The notes below the pieces were generated by a model. The model saw only the letters and a list, made by a program, of their open reading frames with translations, was not told the DNA's origin and ran no database searches. DNA of 36,189 bases from Peptococcus simiae. GTDB lineage: Bacteria; Bacillota; Peptococcia; Peptococcales; Peptococcaceae. The translations under genes and the position numbers were made by a program. Positions 7,484 through 15,271 of the stretch are shown piece after piece (within the stretch, counting starts at the first letter, position 1; each line of letters starts with the position of its first letter). Where the stretch lies: contig NZ_JBJUVG010000013.1 of assembly GCF_046097595.1 (NCBI RefSeq), positions 1 to 36,189 of the forward strand, given 5' to 3'.

Positions 7484-8392
7484 TTAACCGAACCGCCCGG
7501 TGATGTAGTCTTCGGTGCGTTCGTCTTTCGGATTAGAGAAAAGTTCATCCGTTTTATTTTCTTCAACCACTTCACCTAACAAGAAGAACACTGTCCGGTC
7601 AGAAATACGAACAGCCTGGTTCATATTGTGGGTGACTATAATGATAGTGTAATCTTTTTTCAGTTCAGTGACAAGCTGCTCAATAGAGGCTGTGGACAGG
7701 GGGTCCAGGGCGCTGGTCGGTTCGTCCATGAGGAGGACTTCCGGTTCAACAGCCAGGGCCCGGGCGATGCAGAGCCGCTGGGCCTGTCCACCGGAAAGGC
7801 CCAGGGCAGACTTTTTCAGCCGGTCTTTAACTTCATTCCAAAGGGCTGACCCCCGCAAGGACCGCTCAACGATTTCGTCCAGTTCCCGCTTATTGGTGGT
7901 GCCGTGGAGCCGGGGCCCGTAGGCGACGTTGTCATAAACGCTCATGGGGAAGGGGTTGGGCTGCTGGAAGACCATGCCGATCCGCTTACGGAGGAGGGTC
8001 AGGTCAACCTTGGGGTCATACATATCCATGCCGTCAATGGTCAGCTTACCGGTGACCTTGGCCCCGTGGACCAGGTCGTTCATCCGGTTGAGGCATTTTA
8101 AAAGGGATGACTTCCCACAACCGGAGGGACCGATTAAGGCGGTGATGTTTTTTTCGGGAAAGGCCAGGTTAATGTTCTTTAAGGCTTCAAAGTCCCCATA
8201 GTGGAGGCCTACATCATGGGCCTCTATTTTGCCTTTTAAATTGGGGTCATAACCGGTATGGTGACCACCCGGTGCGATTTCTCCCTTACGCTGCATGGCC
8301 TGGACTTGGGCATCTTGGACAGATGCCTTGGCAGCTGGCGCATCGGTTGGGGCCGGTGGGGTCAGGACAGGTGAATGTTTTTGTTCAGTCAT
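7484..8392 (-). CDS. pstB: Phosphate ABC transporter ATP-binding protein PstB
   Basis: 302-residue ABC ATPase that powers high-affinity phosphate import with PstSCA. Walker A GPSGCGKSS, the PstB-specific QQPNPFPMSVYDNVAYGPR stretch, signature LSGGQAQRL, Walker B LLMDEPTSALD and the switch histidine in VTHN are all present. The first about 50 residues are an extra Ala/Pro/Gln-rich tail not found in typical PstB of about 250 residues. The start at 8392 has AAAGGAG 8 nt upstream, so the tail is probably translated. Gaps: 12 nt after pstA, 10 nt before phoU. Confidence 0.95.
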   Translation of the reverse strand: MTEQKHSPVLTPPAPTDAPAAKASVQDAQVQAMQRKGEIAPGGHHTGYDPNLKGKIEAHDVGLHYGDFEALKNINLAFPEKNITALIGPSGCGKSSLLKCLNRMNDLVHGAKVTGKLTIDGMDMYDPKVDLTLLRKRIGMVFQQPNPFPMSVYDNVAYGPRLHGTTNKRELDEIVERSLRGSALWNEVKDRLKKSALGLSGGQAQRLCIARALAVEPEVLLMDEPTSALDPLSTASIEQLVTELKKDYTIIIVTHNMNQAVRISDRTVFFLLGEVVEENKTDELFSNPKDERTEDYITGRFG

Positions 8393-8404
8393 AGATGAGC
8401 TCCT

Positions 8405-9283
8405 TTATACATCTTTCAGGCGGTCTAACCGATGGGCCAGGTATCTGGCCAAAAAGCCGAAAATCAGAACCAAAAGCAAGAGGGCCGCCGAAGATACGTC
8501 TGCTAACGAAGCCGCATTGGTCGCTAGGGATTCCGTCCGGGAAGACCAGATCTTAAGGGCCAGGGTTTCAGACGGACGAATGGGGTTTAAGGGGCAGGTG
8601 GGGCTGGTGAGGTCCCAGTTGGACCAGTTGATATCCGTACTCATCCCCGCCGTATAGAGGAGGGCTGCCGCTTCCCCAAAACAGCGACCGGCCGCTAAGA
8701 CAACCCCGGTGATCATCCGGGAGGCTGCTGTCGGCAAGAGGACCCGGGTAATGGTTTGCCAGCGGGTGGCCCCTAGGGCCAGGCTCCCGGACCGGTAGTG
8801 GTCAGGCAGGGCTCTGAAGGCATCCTCGGTAACAGTCGTTAAAAGCGGTAGGTTAATAATAGCCAGGGCCAGGGCCCCGGAAATCATATTCCAAGAGGCG
8901 CCGACATAGAGAATAAAGACCAGGTAGCCGAATAAACCGACAACAATGGACGGGAGAGATGACAGGGTTTCAATAGCAATCCGGATGGTTTTGGTGACCT
9001 TATTGACCCCGGCGTACTCGGCCATGTAAATGCCGGCGCCGACCCCTAGGGGCACACTGAATAAGAGGGCCAGGAAAACCATATAGACGGTATTGAAGAA
9101 CTGGTTGCCAATCCCTTCCGGGGTAAAGGACAAGAGCTTCCATTCAAAGCCGTGGAAGGCCTTGTAAAATACATAGATAAAAATGGCGGCCAGCAAGACC
9201 AGGGCTGCACCTGTTACGCCGTATATAATACCGGTGGCCGCACTATTGGCCCGGTGGGCTTTTTTATGGGTAGATGTACTCAT
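8405..9283 (-). CDS. pstA: Phosphate ABC transporter permease PstA
   Basis: 292-residue inner-membrane permease with about six membrane segments (first at about 20-45). The binding-protein-dependent transport (EAA) loop reads SLALGATRWQTITRVLLP, and the family C-terminal GRCFGEAAALLYTAG follows. It forms the phosphate channel with PstC and docks on PstB. AAGGAGG lies 4 nt before the ATG. It starts 9 nt after pstC. Confidence 0.94.
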   Translation of the reverse strand: MSTSTHKKAHRANSAATGIIYGVTGAALVLLAAIFIYVFYKAFHGFEWKLLSFTPEGIGNQFFNTVYMVFLALLFSVPLGVGAGIYMAEYAGVNKVTKTIRIAIETLSSLPSIVVGLFGYLVFILYVGASWNMISGALALAIINLPLLTTVTEDAFRALPDHYRSGSLALGATRWQTITRVLLPTAASRMITGVVLAAGRCFGEAAALLYTAGMSTDINWSNWDLTSPTCPLNPIRPSETLALKIWSSRTESLATNAASLADVSSAALLLLVLIFGFLARYLAHRLDRLKDV

Positions 9284-9292
9284 GCGTCCTCC

Positions 9293-10186
9293 TTATCTTT
9301 CATGACGGCGTTTTTCCAGCATTTGGAAGAGGTGTACGATAGCAATACAAAGTAGGGCCACGATGAATAAGAGCAGGGCCATGCTCCAGAGGGCCATATT
9401 GTATTCGCCGCCTTCTGTCGCCCCGCCCATATCTGTGGCGATGGCGGCGGTTAAGTTAATGGTCGGATCCAAGATGGATTCCGGGAAAACCCGGCTCTTA
9501 CCGATAACCATGGCTACCGCCAAGGCTTCACCGAAAGCCCGGGCCAGCCCCATAATAAGCGCTGTGTACAAGCCTGAACGCGCAGCCGGGATGACAACCC
9601 GCCAAATAACCTGCCACCGGGTAGACCCTAAAGCATAAGCGGCAGACCGGTAACTTTGGGGCACCGCTTTTAAGGCGTCATTCATCAGGGTGGTGATGGT
9701 CGGGAAAATCATAAGGCCCAGCACAAGACCTGCAGCTAAAACCGACAAGCCGTGAGGACGGTCAAAGAGTTTTGCAATGGCAGGTACCAGGACGGTCAGC
9801 CCGACCCAACCATAGACAACTGAAGGAATCCCCACAAACAATTCAACAGCCGGTTTAATATACCTGTTACCGACATTAGGCTGAAGTTCCGCCATAAAAA
9901 TGGCCACCGCCAAAGACGGTGGCACAGCCAGCAACAGAGCTAATCCGCAGGTTAACAGAGAGCCAACAATGTAGACCGCCGAGCCGATTTTCCCGCCACC
10001 GGTAAAATCATCTTGCGGGCGCCACTCTGAGGAGAATAGGAATTCACTTAAAGAGTGCCCATACACTGTAAAGCTCTCACTGCCGCGTACAGTCAGGAAC
10101 AGCGCAATGGCAATGGTTAAAGCGATAATCGATAAACCGCAAATTCGCACGGCATGACGACCGAGAAATTCTTTTAAATCGCGCAT
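9293..10186 (-). CDS. pstC: Phosphate ABC transporter permease PstC
   Basis: 297 residues with about six membrane segments. PstC hallmarks: an early periplasmic-side loop (SEFLFSSEWRPQDDF), FVGIPSVVYGW, the EAA loop AYALGSTRWQVIWRVVIP and ARAFGEALAVAMVIG. It pairs with PstA to form the membrane pore of the high-affinity phosphate importer. AGGGGGA lies before the start. It follows pstS by 27 nt in the same operon. Confidence 0.94.
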   Translation of the reverse strand: MRDLKEFLGRHAVRICGLSIIALTIAIALFLTVRGSESFTVYGHSLSEFLFSSEWRPQDDFTGGGKIGSAVYIVGSLLTCGLALLLAVPPSLAVAIFMAELQPNVGNRYIKPAVELFVGIPSVVYGWVGLTVLVPAIAKLFDRPHGLSVLAAGLVLGLMIFPTITTLMNDALKAVPQSYRSAAYALGSTRWQVIWRVVIPAARSGLYTALIMGLARAFGEALAVAMVIGKSRVFPESILDPTINLTAAIATDMGGATEGGEYNMALWSMALLLFIVALLCIAIVHLFQMLEKRRHER

Positions 10187-10213
10187 TGCGTCCCCCTATA
10201 TTTCGACTAGAAC

Positions 10214-11110
10214 CTAGCGTTCCTCTTTCATCTTAGACGTTACGTTGTACCCTTTTTCTTCCAGGGTTTTACCGAATTCTTCACCCATGATGAAGTCAAG
10301 GTATTCTTTGATAACCCCATCCGGCGCACCTTTGGTGTACATGTGTTCATAACCCCAGATCGGCCATTCGCCATTGTAGGTGGCATCCAGGCTGGGGGCT
10401 ACGCCATCGATAGAAAGGGCAGCAACGTCTTGGTTATTGACCAGGTAGGAGTAAGCCACGTAACCGATAGCGCCTTTTTGGTCAGTGATGTTTTGCAGTA
10501 AGGAACCGCTGTCATCGGTTTCTAAAGCACCATCAATACCGGATTCCCCATCTAAAGCGTATTTTTCAAACAGGGCACGGGTACCGGAGGTTTTGGGGCG
10601 AACAATGAGGACGATTTCTTCATCCGGGCCGCCAACGTCTTTCCAGTTGGTGATTTTACCGGTGAAGATGTCTTTTAATTGGTCTTTGGTGACGTTGGGT
10701 ACGTCTTTAGCCAGGTCTTTATTGATGATGGGCACCATGGTGATGACGCAGACCTTATGGTCAACGAGGTCTTTGGCCATGCTTTCGTCTAATTTTTCTT
10801 CTGCAGCGACGTCAGAGTTACCGATGTCAACAGTGCCTTCAGCGACTTGCTTTAAGCCACTGCCGGACCCACCGCCGTTAATGGTAATGGACACATCCGG
10901 GTTGTCTTTTTTGAATTCATCAGCTGCTGCTTTAGCTAGGGGTAAAATAGCTGTAGACCCGCTGGCGGTAATGCTTTGGGCGCCGCTATTGGAGCTGGAT
11001 TCCGCTTCGGTTGCGGACCCTTCTGTTTCTCCGCCACCGCCGCCACAGCCGGCCAGGACACCGAGTGATAATGCTGCGATAAGTGTCATTGCAATCATTC
11101 TTTTTTTCAT
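10214..11110 (-). CDS. pstS: Phosphate-binding lipoprotein PstS
   Basis: 298-residue extracellular phosphate receptor. Lipoprotein signal with lipobox LAGC (Cys22), then a Gly/Ser/Glu linker. The mature protein has the phosphate-binding motifs TASGSTAILPLAKAAA, GGGSGSGLKQV, DIGNSD and RPKTSGTRALFEKY. It captures phosphate for PstCA and anchors the operon pstSCAB-phoUBR. AAGGAGG lies 10 nt before the ATG, and a Pho box lies about 50-90 nt upstream. Confidence 0.95.
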   Translation of the reverse strand: MKKRMIAMTLIAALSLGVLAGCGGGGGETEGSATEAESSSNSGAQSITASGSTAILPLAKAAADEFKKDNPDVSITINGGGSGSGLKQVAEGTVDIGNSDVAAEEKLDESMAKDLVDHKVCVITMVPIINKDLAKDVPNVTKDQLKDIFTGKITNWKDVGGPDEEIVLIVRPKTSGTRALFEKYALDGESGIDGALETDDSGSLLQNITDQKGAIGYVAYSYLVNNQDVAALSIDGVAPSLDATYNGEWPIWGYEHMYTKGAPDGVIKEYLDFIMGEEFGKTLEEKGYNVTSKMKEER

Positions 11111-11142
11111 TGATGTTTTCCCTCCTTGGAATTTGTACTTTC

Positions 11143-11197
11143 ATCATAACGGGACTTTGTAAAGTCTATATAAGAGCTAGTGTAAATTATATGTAAA
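11143..11197 (-). promoter_or_regulatory. Pho box and promoter of the pst operon
   Basis: Reading the minus strand, TTTACA occurs at 11192-11197 and again exactly 11 bp on at 11181-11186. A degenerate TCTTAT follows 11 bp later (11170-11175), then another TTTACA at 11158-11163. Tandem TT(A/T)ACA hexamers with 11-bp period are the PhoP/PhoB binding pattern known from Gram-positives. A possible -10, TATGAT (11143-11148), follows with no consensus -35, as expected for an activator-dependent promoter. Confidence 0.7.
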
Positions 11198-11238
11198 TTA
11201 ACGCGAAGCCCGTTATTTAAGGGATTTTTACCCCTAGC

Positions 11239-11274
11239 AAAAAAGGGCACCGTCATTTTTTGACGGTGCCCTTT
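11239..11274 (-). terminator. Terminator downstream of thiD
   Basis: A perfect 14-bp stem (11242-11255 with 11261-11274, 5-nt loop) has a U run on the minus strand (A at 11239-11244). It lies about 105 nt past the thiD stop and ahead of the pstS promoter, so it insulates the two units. Confidence 0.82.
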
Positions 11275-11380
11275 ACAAAAGCAAGGCCGGGTGGAAAAGG
11301 GATTTGTAAAGAAAATAAAATATCTTTAAGTGTTATTTTTTACATTCATCCGGGCATTTTAGTTCGCTTACGGTTTCTTT

Positions 11381-12190
11381 TTACTTATCTAACCAGCTGA
11401 GTCCTTCTTGGTAAAGACGATAAAAATGGTGGGTCGGACCATTGCCCTTACCCAGGTCCAGGCTATGGCTAATGGCATCGGTTATATAGGCCTTGGCCCG
11501 GTTGACGGCCTGGTGGGGCACATGACCGTTGGCCAGGTTGGAGGCGATGGCACTGGATAGGGTGCAACCGGTGCCATGGGTATTTTTGGTTTGGATTCGG
11601 GCCGCTTCAAAGCGGTGGACGGCGACGCCATCATCAAAAATATCCACTGCGGCGCCATCCAGGTGGCCACCTTTGACGAGAACCGTTTGGGCCCCTTCCT
11701 GCCGGAGGATCTTGGCTGCCTGCCGCATGTCCTCCTCTGTACGGATGGTCATACCGGTGAGGACTTCCGCTTCGGGAATATTTGGGGTGAAGACCCGGGC
11801 ATGGGGTAAAATCCCCCTCTTAAAGAGCTCTAGGGCTTCGGAGGCCATGAGGGCACTGCCGTCCTTGGCCAGCATGACCGGGTCAATGACCACATTGGCC
11901 GGCTGGTAAAGGGCCAGGGCATCCGCCACCGCCTGCATGGTCTCCGGCTGAGAGAGCATACCGATTTTAACGGCATCCGGGGGGATATCTTCAAAGACGC
12001 AGGCCATTTGGTCCCGGATTACCGCCGGGGAGACGTCCATAATCGACCGGACTTCACAGGTATTTTCGGCGACCACCGCAACAATAACGCTCATGCCGTA
12101 AATGCCGTGGGCTGCAAAGGTTTTCAGGTCCGCTTGAATGCCGGCGCCACCGGAGGGGTCAGACCCGGCAATGGTTAAACAGGTTTTCAT
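11381..12190 (-). CDS. thiD: Hydroxymethylpyrimidine/phosphomethylpyrimidine kinase ThiD
   Basis: 269-residue ribokinase-fold kinase that phosphorylates 4-amino-5-hydroxymethyl-2-methylpyrimidine twice for thiamine synthesis. N-terminal substrate motif GSDPSGGAGIQADLK (9-23), VIDPVMLAKDG (101-111) and the catalytic anion-hole motif HGTGC with Cys209 are intact. Some relatives phosphorylate pyridoxine instead or as well, so a PdxK activity cannot be excluded. It is a single-gene unit with its own terminator. The leader shows none of the conserved core of a TPP riboswitch, and no other thi gene is in the window, which suggests salvage. Confidence 0.9.
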   Translation of the reverse strand: MKTCLTIAGSDPSGGAGIQADLKTFAAHGIYGMSVIVAVVAENTCEVRSIMDVSPAVIRDQMACVFEDIPPDAVKIGMLSQPETMQAVADALALYQPANVVIDPVMLAKDGSALMASEALELFKRGILPHARVFTPNIPEAEVLTGMTIRTEEDMRQAAKILRQEGAQTVLVKGGHLDGAAVDIFDDGVAVHRFEAARIQTKNTHGTGCTLSSAIASNLANGHVPHQAVNRAKAYITDAISHSLDLGKGNGPTHHFYRLYQEGLSWLDK

Positions 12191-12287
12191 TTTTTCGCCT
12201 ACCTTTAAATGAGAATGTATGTCACTTCCATATCTTTAATCCTATGATAAACGCTTTCAGGAGCCTGTGCAAGGCAGGCCGGACAAG

Positions 12288-12318
12288 AAAAAAACGCACG
12301 CCGGTCGGGCGTGCGTTT
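12288..12318 (-). terminator. Terminator of the opuC-ung operon
   Basis: An 11-bp stem (12292-12302 with 12308-12318, 5-nt loop) is followed on the minus strand by seven U (A at 12288-12294). It lies 17 nt after the ung stop. Confidence 0.88.
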
Positions 12319-12334
12319 ACTTTTTACAAAAGGG

Positions 12335-13018
12335 CTAATCTTCCTCTACATGGGTCATGCACCAGGCAATGGGCCGGAGCCCATCCCCTTCCAGGTAGGC
12401 ATTGGCCCGGGAAAAGGGCCGGGAGCCAAAAAAGCCGCGATGGGCTGACAGAGGGCTGGGGTGGGGGCTCTTGATGATATGGTGCCGGTGCCCAATGAGG
12501 GGAATCTTACTCTGGGCGTGGGCCCCCCAGAGGATAAAGACCATGGGCCTTTCCCGGGCTGCCAAGGCCTTGATGATGGCATCGGTTAATTCTTCCCAGC
12601 CCTGGCCGGCATGGCTCTTGGGCCGGCCATCGGCCACGGTCAGGGTGGTGTTCAAGAGTAAGACGCCCTGACGGGCCCAGCCCAGGAGGTAGCCATCGGT
12701 CGGGATGGGGCAGCCCAGGTCTGCCTGTAATTCCTTGAAGATATTTTGCAGGGAAGGCGGCACCCGGACCCCCTCCTGGACCGAAAAGGCCAAGCCATGG
12801 GCCTGGCCGGCTCCATGATAGGGGTCCTGGCCCAGGATCACCACCCGGACCTCATGGTAGGGGGTTTCATGGAGGGCCGTATAGATGGCATTCATGGGCG
12901 GGAAAACCCGCTCGGTCCGATAGGCCTGTTTGAGGAAGGCCCTGAGCTTTTGATAGTAGGGCTTGTCAAACTCGTCAGCCAGGATTTCCTGCCAATCGTT
13001 ATGGAGAAAGGGCTTCAT
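12335..13018 (-). CDS. ung: Uracil-DNA glycosylase (family 1)
   Basis: 227 residues, standard length. It excises uracil from DNA to start base-excision repair. Motif 1 GQDPYHG has catalytic Asp65, the uracil-binding segment LLNTTLTV has Asn123, and the DNA-intercalation motif HPSPLS starts at His186. The ATG overlaps the stop of the osmoprotectant permease gene by 4 nt (ATGA), so it is translated as the last cistron of that transport operon. No functional link between the two is known. Confidence 0.96.
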   Translation of the reverse strand: MKPFLHNDWQEILADEFDKPYYQKLRAFLKQAYRTERVFPPMNAIYTALHETPYHEVRVVILGQDPYHGAGQAHGLAFSVQEGVRVPPSLQNIFKELQADLGCPIPTDGYLLGWARQGVLLLNTTLTVADGRPKSHAGQGWEELTDAIIKALAARERPMVFILWGAHAQSKIPLIGHRHHIIKSPHPSPLSAHRGFFGSRPFSRANAYLEGDGLRPIAWCMTHVEED

Positions 13019-13683
13019 GCGCTTTTGCTGACCTTCTTATGCCGGGCCAGGGGGTCTAACCGTCTTTCCAGGACGCCCAGGCCCAGGTCGGCGACAATGG
13101 CCATGACGGCACAGGGCACCGCCCCGGCCAGGATAATGGCCCCCCCATCGGCAACGTTAATCCCCCGGCTGATGATATCCCCCAGGCCGCCGGCGCCGAT
13201 AAAGGTACCAATGGCTGTAATCCCAATGGCCAAGACCAGGGCATTCCGGACGCCCCCCATAATGACCGACAGGGACAGGGGCAGTTCCACCTTGAGCCGG
13301 ACCTGCCAGGGGTTCATCCCCATCCCCTTGGCGGTGTCAATGAGGCCGGCGTCAATATTGCGGACCCCGGTATAGGTGTTTTTCAAAATCGGCAGGATAG
13401 AGTACAAAAATACCGTCACCACAACGGTGGTTGGCCCCAGGCCAAAGCCCAGCATCAGGATGGAAAGCATGGCCAGAGAGGGGACGGTTTGGATAACATT
13501 GGCAATGGAAATGAGCCAACTGGCCATCTTAGCCCGTCGGGCAATGGCAAAGCCTGCCGGGATAGAAATCAGGGCGGCAAAGAAGACCCCGTACAGGGAA
13601 ATCAGGAAGTGGCGCAGGAACTGGAGCCACAGGTAGCTGCTATTGGCATTGTAGTAGGCCAGTAAATCTTGTAAGGCGCCCAT
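13015..13683 (-). CDS. opuCD: Osmoprotectant ABC transporter permease (OpuCD type)
   Basis: 222-residue permease with about five to six membrane segments. The EAA loop (LIDTAKGMGMNPWQ), the ELPLSLSVIMGGVRNA stretch and the family-typical FIGAGGLGDIISRGI are present. It forms the membrane part of a glycine-betaine/choline/carnitine-type importer with the OpuCB-like protein. The start overlaps the binding-protein stop by 1 nt, and the stop overlaps ung by 4 nt. The substrate within the quaternary-amine group cannot be told from the permease. Confidence 0.88.
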   Translation of the reverse strand: MGALQDLLAYYNANSSYLWLQFLRHFLISLYGVFFAALISIPAGFAIARRAKMASWLISIANVIQTVPSLAMLSILMLGFGLGPTTVVVTVFLYSILPILKNTYTGVRNIDAGLIDTAKGMGMNPWQVRLKVELPLSLSVIMGGVRNALVLAIGITAIGTFIGAGGLGDIISRGINVADGGAIILAGAVPCAVMAIVADLGLGVLERRLDPLARHKKVSKSA

Positions 13684-14621
13684 TACTTATCCCCCTTTCC
13701 CCGGTCTTCAAAGTAGTTGTTTTCTTCCAGGTATTCTTTAGCGACAATGGCCGGCTCGACATGGTCTTCGTCAGACCGCCGGTTTAATTTTTGCATGGTT
13801 TCAGAACTGATGACCCCGTGCATTCTCTTCAAGACCCCATCCAGCTCAGGATACCTTTCCAGAACATCATGGGTGGCCACCGGGCTGGCATCATAGGGCG
13901 GGAAAAGATGACGGTCATCTTCCAAAAGGACCAGGTCAAAGGCATTGATCCGGCCATCGGTCGAATAACCTAAAACGCAGTCCACTTCGCCGGCATGGAC
14001 CGCACTGTAAACCAGGCCTAATTCCATGGAGTGCATATTATTAAAGGCAAAGCCGTAAATATCCTGAAAGGCTTCATAACCGTCCCCTTCCCGGCGGAGC
14101 CAGTGGGTGTCGACCCCTACCTTGAGGGTATCTTTTAACCGTTCCAGGTCGCTGACCTTGGAGAGGTTCTCTCTTTCAGCCAGTTCGCGGGTAACCATAA
14201 AGGCATAGGTATTTGCAAAGCCGAAGGAATTATACCACTTGCAGTCAAACTGCTGGTCATAGCCGTCAACAACGGCCTTGAAGGCCTTTTCCGGGTCCGT
14301 AATCGGAGGCATGTTGAGCTCCCCGGTGAGGGAGGTGCCGGTGTACATGCAGCCGGCCACGTTGGCATCCCCATGGACCAGGGATTGGTTGACCAGGGTC
14401 GCTGACCCCAGGTTATTGATGACGGATACATCCACATCCGGCAGGTAGTGGCGGATCATTTCAGCGGTCATTTCACTCATGATCTGCCGTTCAGCAAAGC
14501 TGCCGCTGGCCACCACAATCCCGGACCGGGTCGAACTCCCCAGACCGGGCAGGGCACAACCGGCCGTCAGTAAAAAGGTCAGGGCCAGTAAAGCGGCCGT
14601 TAATTTTTTTAGCTGTCTCAA
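13683..14621 (-). CDS. opuCC: Osmoprotectant-binding lipoprotein (OpuCC/OsmF type)
   Basis: 312 residues. Lipobox LTAGC with Cys22, then an OpuAC-type solute-binding domain. Visible family segments are VVASGSFAERQIMSEM, NLGSATLVNQSLVHGDANV, DCVLGYSTDGRI and PYDASPVATHDVL. It would capture glycine betaine, choline, carnitine or a related compatible solute at the cell surface and deliver it to the two permeases. The start overlaps the opuCB-like stop by 4 nt. Confidence 0.9.
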   Translation of the reverse strand: MRQLKKLTAALLALTFLLTAGCALPGLGSSTRSGIVVASGSFAERQIMSEMTAEMIRHYLPDVDVSVINNLGSATLVNQSLVHGDANVAGCMYTGTSLTGELNMPPITDPEKAFKAVVDGYDQQFDCKWYNSFGFANTYAFMVTRELAERENLSKVSDLERLKDTLKVGVDTHWLRREGDGYEAFQDIYGFAFNNMHSMELGLVYSAVHAGEVDCVLGYSTDGRINAFDLVLLEDDRHLFPPYDASPVATHDVLERYPELDGVLKRMHGVISSETMQKLNRRSDEDHVEPAIVAKEYLEENNYFEDRGKGDK

Positions 14622-15268
14622 GAGGTTGCCTCCTTTCTGCCACGGCTGCTGGTCCGCGGGGTCACCGCTTTTTCCAAGAGGCCCAGCAGGAAGTCGGCCA
14701 GGAGGGCCAGGAGGGTTACCGGGATAGTCCCCAAGATGATCATATTCTTGTTATAAACATTCAGACCGGTGAAGATAAAGTCCCCCAGGCCCCCGGCACC
14801 AATGTAGGAAGCCAGGGCTGCCCAGGCAATGACATAGATGCCGGACAGGCGGACGCCGGACATGATGACCGGCGCTGCCAGAGGCAGCCGGACCCGGACC
14901 ATCCGCTGGTGACGGGTGAGCCCCATCCCCCGGGCCGCATCAATGATGTTCGGCGGGACGCTGTTCAAGCCCAGGTAAGTATTCCGCAGGATGGGCAGGA
15001 GCGAATAGATAAACAAGGCTACGATGGCCGGCAAGCGACCAACGCCAAAGAGGGGTATCATCAGGGCCAGGAGGGCCAGGGACGGGATGGTCTGTAGGAT
15101 TGAAGCAAAGCCAATAATCGGTCCGGAAAAGCGGCGATACTGGGTCAGAAACATTCCCAGGGGAATGGCAACCGCTGCGCCCAGGCCCAGGGCAATGATG
15201 GAAATAAAAAAGTGCTCACCGGTTTTCTGGAGTAAAAGGCTGGCGTTATCGACTAGAAAAGCCCACAT
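14618..15268 (-). CDS. opuCB: Osmoprotectant ABC transporter permease (OpuCB type)
   Basis: 216-residue permease paralogous to the one at 13015. It has the EAA loop IIDAARGMGLTRHQ, the RLPLAAPVIMSGVR stretch and the SYIGAGGLGDFIFTGL signature, with about five to six hydrophobic segments. It follows the ATPase gene by 3 nt and overlaps the binding-protein gene by 4 nt, the usual opuCA-CB-CC-CD order. Confidence 0.9.
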   Translation of the reverse strand: MWAFLVDNASLLLQKTGEHFFISIIALGLGAAVAIPLGMFLTQYRRFSGPIIGFASILQTIPSLALLALMIPLFGVGRLPAIVALFIYSLLPILRNTYLGLNSVPPNIIDAARGMGLTRHQRMVRVRLPLAAPVIMSGVRLSGIYVIAWAALASYIGAGGLGDFIFTGLNVYNKNMIILGTIPVTLLALLADFLLGLLEKAVTPRTSSRGRKEATS

Positions 15269-15271
15269 ACG

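Noticed and set aside
6829..7575. PhoU as a 248-residue protein overlapping pstB
   Set aside because: The extra 34 residues are the pstB 3' end read in another frame. A strong ribosome binding site supports the start at 7473.
12191..12287. Possible TPP riboswitch upstream of thiD
   Set aside because: The leader lacks the CUGAGA and conserved pairing elements of the TPP aptamer and is too short before the start codon.
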